From positions 2,501 to 66,500 of the forward strand of contig JAUCEF010000025.1 of NCBI GenBank assembly GCA_033558025.1: DNA of 64,000 nt. The letters run 5' to 3'. The DNA comes from Phytophthora sp. 'mugwort'. Taxonomy: Eukaryota; Oomycota; Peronosporomycetes; Peronosporales; Peronosporaceae. This document shows positions 52,430 through 63,249 of the stretch, in pieces. Position 1 is the stretch's first letter, and every line of letters begins with the position of its first letter. The notes beneath the pieces are model-generated. The model made no database searches, was not told the DNA's origin, and was given only the letters and a program-made list of their open reading frames with translations. A program made the position numbers and the translations under genes.

Positions 52430-54645
52430 TGGCTTCGTGCGTCTCGATCGAAGTGACTAAGATGATTATAATAACTATTCGAATCGTGTAGAGGCTTGAC
52501 CAATTGCGGGTAGTTTGACAAACGATTTGTAGGATTTGGTTGCGAGTTGCAGTTTTGCGACCCCTCAATGCCTACGATGCCCAGTGGACGTGCCTTACGA
52601 AAAACATAATAGCTCTTTTGAAGGCTACTGTGGTCAAGATGCCCTACTAACTGAGGATGTTACTCGGAATTATATTAGTGTACTCGATGCCTCCTCGCGC
52701 TCGGCCGCTCTGGGATAAATTCAAGGATCACATTCAAGGATCACATGTATGAAGACTACCAGAAAGCGATTGCGGAAAGGGACGCCGATAATCACATCGA
52801 ACGGACGGAAGTGATTCGTCTGAGAATGACCGAGTACAAGCCCTTAACGTTCTTGGTACAATACCTGGTCTCCAACGGAAAGAGCCTATCGAACCACGAA
52901 CTCCCAGAGTTTGACACGTACGATGACGTAGCTGCGGAAGTCGAAGAACAACATCCTCCGTCTATAGTCCAGTAAGAACTTGAGGCGTACCATCAGACTG
53001 AACTGGAGCATGTTGCGGAACAAGTCGATCGGTTGAACGACAACCAGAGGTACATTTTTGACCAAGTCATGCAGGCCGTAAGCCATCCAGTGGAAGGAGA
53101 GAAACTATTTTTGCTGGACGGTCCAGGTGGGGCGGGGAAGTCGTTTCTGTTGGAGCAGCTAATTACACACGTTCGTAAGCAGCGGAAAATTGCTATCGCA
53201 GTGGCTTCAAGTGGCATTGCGGTAACCCTATGGACAGGCGGACATACGGCACACTCAACGTTCCGTATTCCGCTCAAGCTGACGGATTTTTCGACCTGTA
53301 GCCTGTCCTGGTAAAGCCAGAAGGCGGAGTTAATTCGCAACGCGAGCTTACATGGTATGAAGCACCGATGATGAATCGAGCTTGCTTTGAGGCAGTGGAC
53401 AGGACTTTTCGGGATATTATGAAGAACGAATTGGAGCCGTTCGGAGGAAAAGTGATGGTGTTCAGCGGCGATCACCGTCAAATTCTACCGATGCTCAAGA
53501 ATGTTACCCGTGCGGAAACAATTAATCCTCGCTTTAAGGGTTCGCCCCTGTGGGGCCACTTGCGCCAAGTACGTTTGACTGAGAATATGATTGTGGGGAC
53601 GGCCCCAGCCCTGGTACTGCTGCAGATTTGGCAGAGTTTTCCGAGTTTTACTTCAGATCGGTGTGGATCGTTACCCCGTCAACGAGGATTTAGTGAAAAC
53701 GATATATGTCTTCCTCGAGACATGTGCGTGTTTCCTGAGCCTTGGGCCCGTAGATCCGCGACCGGAAGAAAACAAAGACGACGAGGACATGGAACCTGCC
53801 CCAAACTTCAACCTTCTCCCGGACGACGGAGCCCACGCGTCCGACTTCGATGATCCCGAAGATGACCGACGGGCTCGCAATATCAACGCGCTGATTGACG
53901 TCATGTACCCAGGTGTTGAACGTGAAGACTTACCAGATGAGTACTTTGTTGAGCGCGCCATCCTGGCGCCGACCAACGCAAGTGTTTAATATATCAAAAG
54001 GATATGGTTGCTGAGCGGCTCACAGGAGAAACGAAAGAGTATCTATCGACAGTCTCGAAGGAGTCGCGGACCCCAACATGTTCTAGCAAGAGTTTTTGAA
54101 TTCACTCAACTTCTCATGGGTCCCGCCGCACAGGATTGTTTTGAAGGTTAAAACGCCCATCATCATGATTCGCAACCTGAACGGCGACGCAGGACTGTGC
54201 ATTGGAACGCGACTACGTGTGGTTCATTGCGTGAACGAAGCATTGAAGCAACTGTGATATCAGGATCGTCCAAGGGTAAGACGGTGTTCATCCTAGGGTC
54301 ATCTTCTACACCGAGGACGATGACAAAGAGTTTCCGTTCAATCTAAGGTGAAAGCAGTTTTTCATGGTACCAGCATTTGCCACGACGATCAACAAGGCCC
54401 AAGGACAGTCGATTCACCACGTCGGAATCTACTTCGAAACACCGGTTTTTGCCCACGGACAGCTATATGTGGCGCTTTCAAGGGTTACTTCAAGGAAACC
54501 ACCGATGAATATTTCCGTTGACCAGGAAGCCATAGACAAGAAGGTGCACAACAAGAACATCGTGTACAGAGATTTTTTTAAGAGAATGGCATGTAGGCAG
54601 CAAATAATACATTTCAAGTTCAGATTGTCAGTGAGTGATATTTAG
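52430..54645 (+). pseudogene. Helitron Pif1-like helicase
   Basis: Opens with PRARPLWDKFKDHIQGS (about 52690) and MYEDYQKAIAERDADNHIER. The helicase core has LFLLDGPGGAGKSFLLEQL (Walker A, about 53107), AIAVASSGIAVTLWTGGHTA, MVFSGDHRQILPMLKN (about 53456) and, near the end, [20 protein letters not shown] with [12 protein letters not shown] (54364-54510). This is the 5'-3' helicase that drives rolling-circle transposition. Frame changes and stops occur near 52975, 53314, 53610 and 53990. The nuclease half upstream was not found on this strand. Confidence 0.82.
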
Positions 54646-54661
54646 TGATATAGTGAATGAG

Positions 54662-56072
54662 TGACCGCATTCAGTGCCACAGTACCAAGGCCCCCGGAGC
54701 GCAGCGGAGGGGGGCCAACCCTTTTTACAGAGACTAACCACTGCCCACGCGCCCGCGGAGCGGGTGCCCAGAACGCTAGTTTCACAGCATACATGGTATT
54801 AATGCACCGACTACTCCTCTCTCTCTCCACAACAGGACGAAGCACCTTATGGAACGCACTGCGGGAGAGGTCGATCCCTTTGTATTTACGCTTGCGCATA
54901 TGCCGCTTTGCTCGTTCTTGTGCTCCCGTCGCTTGGTCACACGCTGCGGATCGGACACGGCTTCGGTGCGACACTGCAACTTGCGTGCGGCACGACGTGC
55001 TGTCTTTTGGTTCTGCACGAACGATTACGCCTCCAAAACCGCAGTGGCTCCGAGCTTCTGGTCGAGAAGCTGTAGCACGTCTTAACGCGCTCTCCGGCGG
55101 CGTCATAGATGGCGAAGCGGGTCCACTTTTCCGGTACTTGTTAGAGTTGTGCTGTTTCTGCATCTTCGCCAGCTCCTGCTGAGCCTGGAGCTCATCCAGC
55201 TTGCTCGTCGCGGTAAAACGGGTTGATGCTCTGCACAATGTACTTCAAAACAGCGTCGTGGCTGTGCAACAGTGCAGGAAGAGCTTGAAGACGACCGCCT
55301 GCACCTCGTAGCTTCAGCTCGAACCACGAGCGACATAGGAGAGACGGGTAAGTAGCCTCCCCATGGGCGTCCGCGACTTGGCACGCTCTTCGTCCTTCTC
55401 CTTCAGCTCTCGACGCTACAGTTCCTCGTCCTTCTCATCGTTTTTTCTTGTCCTGTCCACTACCGGTCGCATCTTCCCCATCTTGAACTGCAGTAATGCT
55501 GGCATCCTCGTCATCAACCACCAAAGCGTCAGCAGCAACAACCGTGACGTCCTGTGGAATGTCCGTCGTCTCAAACGCTTCGCACAAGAATGACATCGCG
55601 GTGAGTACTTCGTTAGCAGGTCGTCCTTCAGTGTCAGGGCTTCGAGCAGCTTGCAAAAGGCACTCGCCCATGTGAACAAACAGCCTGGACGCTCGAGGTA
55701 CAGGGCGCCGTGGCGCAGCCATTCGAGCGCTCCGCAAGCGAGGCTACAGCGTGCTTCCTCCGCCTCCCAGTGCAGCTGGCGATAATGACGACACGAAACC
55801 AGGTATGTCTGACTTGGCGAAGGTGCTACCTTCCAGCTGGTGCGGAAGAGATAATCAAGACAAACCCAAAGAGTGCTGCCGACGCGCTGTCCGTAGCGCT
55901 TGAGACGCCGTCTGATGCACTGAGGATTGTGGCCCACGACCACGTGATATTTATGCGCATCCAAAAGCTGGTAGCAGACTCGTGCTGCTGCGTGGAAAAA
56001 ATGAGCGTGTTTGTGAATACTCGATCCTGTCCCTGCGCAGCAGTTATGAGCAGCTTGAACTTCAGCGAACAT
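54662..56072 (-). pseudogene. Decayed minus-strand coding region, family not recognised
   Basis: Coding-like pieces in all three minus-strand frames: NEVLTAMSFLCEAFETTDIP and QDVTVVAADALVVDDEDASI (about 55640-55480), LHSHDAVLKYIVQSINPFYR (about 55275-55215), KLDELQAQQELAKMQKQHNS (about 55195-55140) and VPEKWTRFAIYDAAGERVKT (about 55135-55075). The order is consistent with one ancestral protein containing a short coiled coil. Too many frame changes for a working gene. It starts beside the Helitron helicase. Confidence 0.4.
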
Positions 56073-56159
56073 ACCTGAATTCAGACCGCATTGACCTCGT
56101 GCTTATGCTGAACGCCGTTAGCCAGGGCAGGGCATCTAGTTGCTGCTCTCCAACGACCT

Positions 56160-56880
56160 AAGTGGCATCAGACGATTGGCCGCCCGTCACCTTGCTTTCA
56201 AATAGGCTCCGAGCTGGAGTATTACGTACACACCCAACACGGATCAGTACGCAGTCAACGCAAGCACCACGATCAATTCTGATCTTACCAGCGTTGAATC
56301 CACCCGAGTTTCTCTTCGCTGCGCTCTCAGTCAGTTTCCTGTTGACAAACTCCAAGAAAGACCTAATTTGAAAAAATGGACCCAATCGTATAATGACAAA
56401 TATACACATTTGTGAAAAACTTATCAAAATTGTCTCCATCTCGCGAGAACAGCATAGGATTGGAGTCGTAACCTACTCCAACGATCGCAGAGTTCGAAAG
56501 GAACATATGTGCATTAGAGGTAGGTGAGGGAACCGGATCGACTGTTATATCAAATTTCACGAGTATCGCGCACGCCAGTGCATTAGCCCGCCGTGCCAGA
56601 CGTATCAACGCATATCAAAACGTACCTAAATCGTCCGGTACTCGCCAGGTGCACCGAAATGAACGATGTAATGGAGGTGGAGGATCCCTGGCCAGCAAAC
56701 GCCAAGCGATCGCCCTTGGGCGACCATGCGACAGCGTTAACCTGTTTGAATGGGTAGTCTTCTTTGGTTGAACTGGGGCTGAATTCAGTCGGCGTGGAGT
56801 AGCTGTGTTGTGAACACTCGCGGCACGGGGGGCTGGTGACGCAGCCTTCGGCTTGAAGAGTCCCGACGCGACGACGGGGG
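56160..56880 (-). pseudogene. ARPC1-like WD40 fragment (Arp2/3 complex subunit 1)
   Basis: The minus strand contains FKQVNAVAWSPKGDRLAFAG (about 56750-56690) and, after a likely intron, SNAHMFLSNSAIVGVGYDSN then PMLFSRDGDNF (about 56530-56420). These correspond in order to two neighbouring WD40 repeats of ARPC1 (the V..V.FS..G.R.A...HDS and LT.I..N.LVA.GHD..P.LF segments). A further piece (SGGFNAGKIRI, about 56300) would fit a later repeat. ARPC1 is a subunit of the actin-nucleating Arp2/3 complex. The N-terminal half is missing, and intron borders could not be fixed. It may be a fragment rather than a working gene. Confidence 0.5.
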
Positions 56881-56918
56881 ACATCAGAGGAGTCCGCAGA
56901 TAGCGCGGCATCGGCGAC

Positions 56919-57248
56919 TTAACCAGACGCTTCGTGATCTATAGGAAGTGCAGTTTCTTTGTAGGCGTCACGTCTCCATCGATGCCCCCCCCCCTTCCCC
57001 CCGTGGTCTCTTTCGTGTCGGGCGCGTAATTTTTCGGGGAAGTCATTGTCTCTGATTAGTCCGCTGCTGTTCAAGCTGCTGTTCAATTCTCCCTCCTCGA
57101 TCATGTGGCCGCGGTGAGGTACATCTGACTTTGTTGTACCATTCGCTAACATCTCTCGAAATTCAGCTCGCTTCGCCGCCAACGTCTTGGCGGCTTCTTG
57201 GTTTTGGCCCTTCTTCGTCTTCTTGCCTAAAACTTTTGAAGTGCTCAT
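56919..57248 (-). CDS. Hypothetical charged protein, 109 residues
   Basis: An intact frame from ATG at 57248: MSTSKVLGKKTKKGQNQEAA followed by TLAAKRAEFREMLANGTTKS and a Gly/His/Arg-rich segment (RHERDHGGKGGGHRWRR). It lies just upstream of the ARPC1-like piece on the same strand and may be another exon of the same transcript. No known domain recognised. Confidence 0.4.
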   Translation of the reverse strand: MSTSKVLGKKTKKGQNQEAAKTLAAKRAEFREMLANGTTKSDVPHRGHMIEEGELNSSLNSSGLIRDNDFPEKLRARHERDHGGKGGGHRWRRDAYKETALPIDHEASG

Positions 57249-57514
57249 GTCTTACATTTTGTTCATTCAAGCGAGTAGCTCAGCATTCGCTAGTCGTTGC
57301 TTGCTCGTCATCGTTTCACCCTTTCCACCACCTTTCTTCTTTGTTGACGGGATCATAACTATTTCCTTCAGCTGATGTAATTGCAATCTTTAGCCGGAGC
57401 TTCGTCTTTGTTGGTGGGTCCCTTGTTAGCTTTGTTTCTGACAGTCGTTTTCAACGTAGCATTGCCACCTGCTGATGTTGCTTTGCACACCGTCACGCAG
57501 TTTGATGCACCGTT

Positions 57515-58680
57515 CTAAGGCTTGACTGCGATCGTGGTATGGGCAATAGCCGTCAAAGGAAACTTTCCTCCCGATGCAGCAGCTCCACTTGATTTGTGAT
57601 CCTCTTCGACGTTTAGACGCTTCTTCAGTGTAGACGTCGACGGAGCGGGCATTGGCTCAGGCTCACTGTCTCTTTTGTCGCTTCCCTCTTGCTCATCTGG
57701 AGCAGCATTCTCGGCAGCCTTCGCCTGTCGCCTCGCTTCCGCGTTCGTGAAGTTGGAATCCACTCCGTTCTTCTTGGCGAATCGCTTCTGCGGCGTTAGT
57801 ATCTTTTTCTTTAATGGCGACGGCTGCACTCGCTTTGGAAATTCTTGAGCGACCGGGGGAATCAAACTCGCCATAGACGGCTCATCAACATCACCCGAGT
57901 CGCTACTTTTGCCAAGCGACACCATGTTCAGCAGCCCTCGCCACCTAACCTCCGGTGGTGGACTATCATAGCCACCAAGCTCGCTAAGGTCCTCCTCTGA
58001 AACCGACTCGTCATCTTCAGGTTGTACCGACGGCAACTAGTTGAGGTAATCCTTTTCGGCAGCGCTAGCTTGGGCTTCGGCCGCTGTGCCGGCTTGATCT
58101 TTGTCGTGAGCAGCTTGGGCGTGGTCTCTTTCTTCCTGCTCTGCACATGCTCCAGCACGTCGGGCTGCGTGCCATTCACTGCCACCTGCTTCTGCTTCTT
58201 CTGTCTCTCAGCTTCCGCCCGTTTGTTTTCCCTATGTAGAGCTGCCTCCTCCCTCCGCTGACGACGTAACGCCTTCGCCTGCTCACGCTCAGCTATCTCG
58301 CGCTCCGCTTCTGCAGCTACTGGCGTTTGAGTATCCGCAGCTGGTGCTTGTACCGCAGCTCCTCCTTATCTATCTTCTCCATAAGAAGGATGTGATGCCA
58401 TGGGTTTGCGCAGCCGCTAACGCTGCATCTCGATACACTCCCACTGTACACAGCACAGGCAGCAATGCGTCAGCTAGAATGAGGCGCATCTCGAAGTCTA
58501 CGAGGAGAACACGCATACTTCCAAATTGTACGCCTCGAGTAGGATCTCCTCCGGGTAGGGGCCCCCAAATGAGTCGTGGTGCCGTCTGGCGACTTCATGC
58601 GGGCCTCGCGTCGCCGATCCGCACGAGCACGTCGAGGGTTGTCGCTTTCTTGATTTGCTAGCGGAAATTAAAATTTTAAG
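57515..58680 (-). pseudogene. Hypothetical low-complexity charged protein, frameshifted
   Basis: Minus-strand pieces form a consistent series: an upstream coiled-coil rich in Ala/Glu/Arg (AEREIAEREQAKALRRQRRE, about 58310-58250), then NGTQPDVLEHVQSRKKETTP and KLALPKRITST, a frame change near 58035, then a Ser/Pro/Glu-rich tail (SVSEEDLSELGGYDSPPPEV to LTAIAHTTIAVKP, stop at 57515). Disordered composition throughout. It may be the N-terminal part of the gene that continues at 57248. Not recognised. Confidence 0.4.
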
Positions 58681-58759
58681 TTGAGGTGTGGCACACCATT
58701 AAATGATGCTCGTTGGTTGAAGTAGTTCTTGGATAGAGAATACCTCTCTATGGGATGAT

Positions 58760-59340
58760 TATTTTTTTAGTGGTCATTGGACCACTGAAGTTAACGATTA
58801 TGCTGCGTCGATTAACGTGGTTTTTCAAAGTACCGCCACGGTACACGTATGTCTGCCAACCGGCAGACATATCGTGGAATAAACCTCTGAAGCTCGTCTT
58901 CATGCTATGTGGATTTATCGATTGCGAAGCCAACTTGTTGCTCTCCTTGCCGGAGAATCGAAGCGGCAGCAGAAGCGTGAGGCTCTCGAGACCGAGATTA
59001 CACGTGCTCGTAAGAATTTGGTTCAAAAGGAAGCAGATATCGAGGTAGAGCGGCTTCGAGATACAGAAGATCCGTTTACACTCAAAGCACCAAACCGGGC
59101 GGCGATTGCTGAGTGGGTGGGACGAACTATCACCACAGACAATTGTGAGTGGGTTTGCCAAGGTTAGCATTTGAATGACGCGCGAACACCACTATCACGT
59201 CGCTGGTATTTATCAGATTGATAGCAGCATTGTTAAAGAGATGGAGAACTGCAACCTTGCCGACGGGCAAGTTGACTCGGACGATGATATCGGATCAGGT
59301 GACGATTCAAACAGCGGCAGCGAAGAGGACTATTGCAATA
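58760..59340 (+). pseudogene. pogo/DDE_1-like transposase, C-terminal remnant
   Basis: The plus strand reads YTYVCQPADISWNKPLK (about 58840-58890), the motif before the last catalytic Asp region in DDE_1 proteins (…LQPLDVxxxxPFK). A different frame gives MWIYRLRSQLVALLAGESKR and KAPNRAAIAEWVGRTI, the helices that follow in this family. An acidic tail (DSDDDIGSGDDSNSGSEEDY) ends near 59340. N-terminal domains are missing. Confidence 0.65.
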
Positions 59341-59679
59341 CCGGTAAATTGTAATACACCCCTTTGCAAAAACTTGATTTAATTGATTAATAATTTGCCA
59401 TCCTTGCTACTGAAGTGACGCCTAGAACTACTACAATATGGTAGGGGGGTTCAAAGTACTCATAGAACGGGCCTCATTTTTGACCAAGGGAGTCCAAAAA
59501 TGAGCCTCACGAGACGCATCGTTGGGTTATTTTTGCTGATCATTTTTTTTTTACGGACCTTTTTACAATTCTTACAATTTTTTTCAAGACAAGTGGCTGA
59601 GAAGAGTCGTTGAACTAAGTTTGATCGCTAGAGGCAGACCCCAGTATTCGTTTGCACCACTTGCACGATATCACCCCAG

Positions 59680-60890
59680 ATGAAAGGAGGGGGTGGGGGC
59701 ACTTCGCTGCTTCAAAAGCACTTTATGGTAGAGTTGCTCAAAGTGCCTGATCAATTCAATATAGTTGTGGGAAAACTACGAACGATCGAGCTGTTGGCTT
59801 TGATGCTGCGCAAACAAAGCTGTCAGGATTCGGCAAGATGGCATACTTTTGTACAAGTCGTGCATCGAAACCTTCACCGACCAAGCCGACCCGTTCCTGG
59901 AAAATACACCGTGAAGTGGACGCCGTTACGTGCCAAAGCAAGTGGGCGTCCTATTTTAGAGCCTACAAGAATTCCAAACATCATCTCAACTCTCAAACTG
60001 GCTTCAGTTTAAACGAGAGCCAGATTGCTGAAGGTAAGAAACTCGAAAATATTGTCGAGGAGGCTTGCCCATTTTTCTATGCTGTGGATGACCTTTTTGA
60101 CGAAAGGCAAAATGTGTAACCGTTTATGACAGCTTTTCGCTATCTACTCCAGAATCTACACTGGCCGAAGAGTTTACGAGCTCATCGCTCAGACACGCCC
60201 ACTAAGCTAACCCCTACACCAGCAAACAACGACGGATACAGCAACGACGATGCCGATCGTGCGCGAAGCACCCCTGTCTCAAGTTTCGATCCCACTCATC
60301 TATCCGACGATAGCGACGGCCAAGTCGGCCCCGACCCGGAAAATCCTGCACAACGCGTAGAAGTTCCAGTTGCTGCAGGACCAGAAAAGGTGCCACTGCA
60401 CGTTCGCGTCCCGCTCGACCCAGTAGTTCAGATGACCATCGAAGCACTCGGCCCCGCGCGCCCGGTGCAAGTCCGGACGCTAGAAGCCGCTCCGCCAAAG
60501 AATTGGGCGCGGAAAAGTCCCACCAAGCAAGAAACGTGATTTCGCCTCTACTTTCAGAGAATTCAGTGAAAAGCGGCTAAATGCGGAGTCGCGTTGGCTT
60601 CGGGGTGATCTTGAAGAGACTAAAGCGCGTCGTCTAGTTACGCAGGAGCAGGCGAAAAGGATCAAGAATAGCGCAAAGAAGACCGGCGCATGCGTTTTAG
60701 AGAGAGCCAATCCAAGTTGCGTAAGGACATGTTCATTCAAATGCTAGAACGAGGACGCACTGAGGAAGAAGCACTTCATATCATTGACCGTATCGGCCGA
60801 GCACACATTACGAACCCAAATGGCGAGCGTCATCGCTGTCATAAACCAGGCAAAAATGCAACCCACGTCAGGCGCGTCTAACACAGCTAC
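59680..60890 (+). pseudogene. Myb/SANT-like ORF, probably PIF/Harbinger ORF1
   Basis: Plus-strand pieces: AYKNSKHHLNSQTGFSLNES and GKKLENIVEEACPFFYAVDD (59838-60119), an Asp/Ser/Pro-rich middle (60126-60539), then a basic coiled-coil (FREFSEKRLNAESRWLRGDL, about 60555; RKDMFIQMLERGRTEEEALH, 60690-60800). The arrangement resembles the trihelix/SANT DNA-binding proteins paired with Harbinger transposases in oomycetes. It converges with the transposase on the minus strand, the usual two-ORF layout. Frame changes near 60120 and 60540. Confidence 0.45.
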
Positions 60891-61186
60891 TAGCAGTTTT
60901 TTTTTTCACCATCGTATCGCCAAAGCCAACCTAGTATCCATTCAACATTATGCGTTTATCATGATCTCGAAGCGCTTGGCCTGAACGTGTTGCTGCACGG
61001 TGTGAATCTTGCTCGTCTTCCCGGGGATTTACGTAGTTGCCGTCGTCAAACGGCTTGTCATCACCGTGCATCGACGCAAATTGTGCAATACAACAAACGC
61101 CATACACTGGTCATTGACCCACTAAAAGTCTTTTTTTTCACTTTTCATTTGGGTGCTCATTCATTTCAGAAATGCCCACCGATTCT

Positions 61187-61792
61187 TCAGTAGCCCGATG
61201 CGTTTTCATTTACCACTCGAGCGGAGGTGAGGATCGTGTTGAAATCGGTGTTATCGGGCAGCAGAGTTTCTGGCTTCTTGGACGGAACGACCATGCGCTG
61301 AGTAAGTTGATATCCGGAATCGCCCACTAAATACTGTCCACAGGAGAAAAACTGCTCCGGATGTTTTGCAATCTGTGACTTTACAAACACGGTGCTGTCT
61401 GCACACGCACCGGGCCATCCCACTAACGCATATGATCCGTTTGTCCTCATTGCATACGATTATTGCATTAACCGAGTAACGCTTCTTCCTGTTGAAGAAT
61501 GCCTCGCCGTTAACTCCAGGCTTTTAGTCAAAAATGAAATGCGTTCCATCCACAAAACCGACGGTGCCCTCCATCCCAAAGCGCGCGCCATAAAATGTCG
61601 AAGTGACTTCATGATCATGGGGACTAGACCATGAGACGTAGTCTCAATTAACGCCATGAGAACACGCTTCGAATAAGCGTGAACCGTACCAGACTCAATA
61701 CCATACGACCGTGCGATTTTCCCGACCGAAGCACCGTTACCATATGCACCAAGCCGCTCTAATGTCACTGCCATACTTCTCTGTCCCACCAA
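61187..61792 (-). pseudogene. PIF/Harbinger-like DDE transposase
   Basis: Minus-strand frames: MAVTLERLGAYGNGASVGKI then ARSYGIESGTVHAYSKRVLM (an HTH segment, 61792-61650), with MERISFLTKSLELTARH following, and after a stop SYALVGWPGACADSTVFVKS and YLVGDSGYQLTQRMVVPSKK (61440-61260). In the LVGDSGY box the Asp is a catalytic residue of DDE_Tnp_4 nucleases, and A-D-S preceding it is also typical. A stop near 61460 divides the gene and the C-terminus is short. Confidence 0.7.
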
Positions 61793-61867
61793 ATTATGGA
61801 CAGATTTTTTTGTGTATTACACAAAATAGCTATAAGGATCCTATTGGCTAATATTGCTAGGGGGTCG

Positions 61868-62149
61868 TCGACCATAAAACGGTTGGCAGCTACCACTAAT
61901 TCACCGCAGGCCTCACAACGCAAAAGGAACAAGATGGCGAGGACACTTGGCGCCAAGGCCATCATGCCGGCAACGCGCGTCGCGGTGATGGTCTTCCTTT
62001 CCAAGCTCATTAAGGAAGGCCGCCTCCGCTACGGCACAGTCGCGCGTGCCAAGAAGGCGTTTGGGCTCAGTCGCGCGGCCATCGAGGCTATTTGGGGCCT
62101 GCATGACGACGCGACCGCTCTCGTGCGTAATGCGATTCAATTCATATAG
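61868..62149 (+). pseudogene. Tc1/mariner-like transposase N-terminal HTH fragment
   Basis: Plus-strand open frame with KLIKEGRLRYGTVARAKKAF and GLSRAAIEAIW, the helix-turn-helix pattern (G.L..G....A..FG.SR..I..IW) that opens many oomycete mariner-like transposases. No catalytic region follows before the stop at 62149. It overlaps the 5' side of the Harbinger-like gene on the opposite strand. Confidence 0.45.
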
Positions 62150-62625
62150 TATCGACAGCCTACGAACCAGATCGATGGGCATTGCAGCAGTAGAGACTGC
62201 ATTTAAACTCATAAAAAAATATAAATATCATAAATATCAAACCATAGAAAAATGCTTCCTCACTTTGCAAAAAGTGCTGGAATGCATAATTTCTAACGAG
62301 GAGGCAGTGATTTAAGCTCCCTCGGGTTCGTAAGTCGTCGGACCCAGTGGTGTTTGTCCGAAGTCTTTAACAACAACAATCTCAAATGTTGAAAATGGCT
62401 ACAAAGCCCTGACAGCTCAGATTCTTTACCTTACCGCTAAATTTCTTAAGAATTACGAAATAAAACCCTTTTTCCTCTTGCAAAGCGCGGATTCCGTCAA
62501 TGTTATGTACTTGCATGACGCCGTTATGAATAGCTAAGAAACGGAGCAATGACCGCGCTATGACAAGCTATCCAACCTGGGTGCCCCAGTCTCTTACGTG
62601 TTAGTGTAGCTATAACTAAACCAAA

Positions 62626-63197
62626 TTACATGAGTTGTCTATAATTTGGTAGGGCAGAGAAGTAAATGAGCTGAGCGCTGTTGCTTGCTGTTCTCACTGC
62701 AGAAAATCGATCTCCGGCAATAAGCATGCAATTTCCACAAACACGATTTTCTCCACTCGGAGAGCTTGCCGAAACTCTCGATTGGTGGACGGAATACCAA
62801 CTGAGAATAGCTAACACTTTCTCGATGGGGGTGGGTGTAGATAGATATCGTGCGCTAGTCAAGTAGGCTAACCAACCATCAAATCGTCCACTTTGATCAC
62901 TAAGCCAGCTATTATATCCAGTTTGCCAGCCAAGATTTGAGATTTCATACACGCCCAACAAGAATACCTGCTCACGAATCCAAAGCAGCAATTTCTTTCG
63001 GTCACTTGACGGCATCTCTCAGCAGCGTTCTTAGTCTCGGCGCACGGCGTGAAGCTGTGCGCGTCTTCAGTCTTGTCGAACAGCACGATGTCGGCGATCT
63101 TGGCGTCGAGCAGCAAGACGTCGAGAAAACTCCGTAGAGGGGCGAGCTCCTGAGCGAGCGAAACGGGCATCATCCAAACTGATATCACCGCCCGCAA
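62626..63197 (-). CDS. Hypothetical ORFs, overlapping frames
   Basis: Two minus-strand frames overlap: 62868-63197 (MRAVISVWMMPVSLAQELAP, then FLDVLLLDAKIADIVLFDKT) and 62626-63015 (MPSSDRKKLLLWIREQVFLL, then GYNSWLSDQSGRFDGWLAYL). Codon context suggests that one continues the other after a frame change near 63010. No family recognised; could be a decayed host gene. Confidence 0.35.
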
Positions 63198-63249
63198 AAG
63201 TGGCGACGCTCAGCTAGTCTAAAAAACTAACAGGGTAACCAGTCTGTGC

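Noticed and set aside
55416..56072. Minus-strand 218-codon open frame
   Set aside because: Its Arg/Leu/His-rich product lacks motifs; a neighbouring frame on the same strand (NEVLTAMSFLCEAFE...) looks more like true coding sequence.
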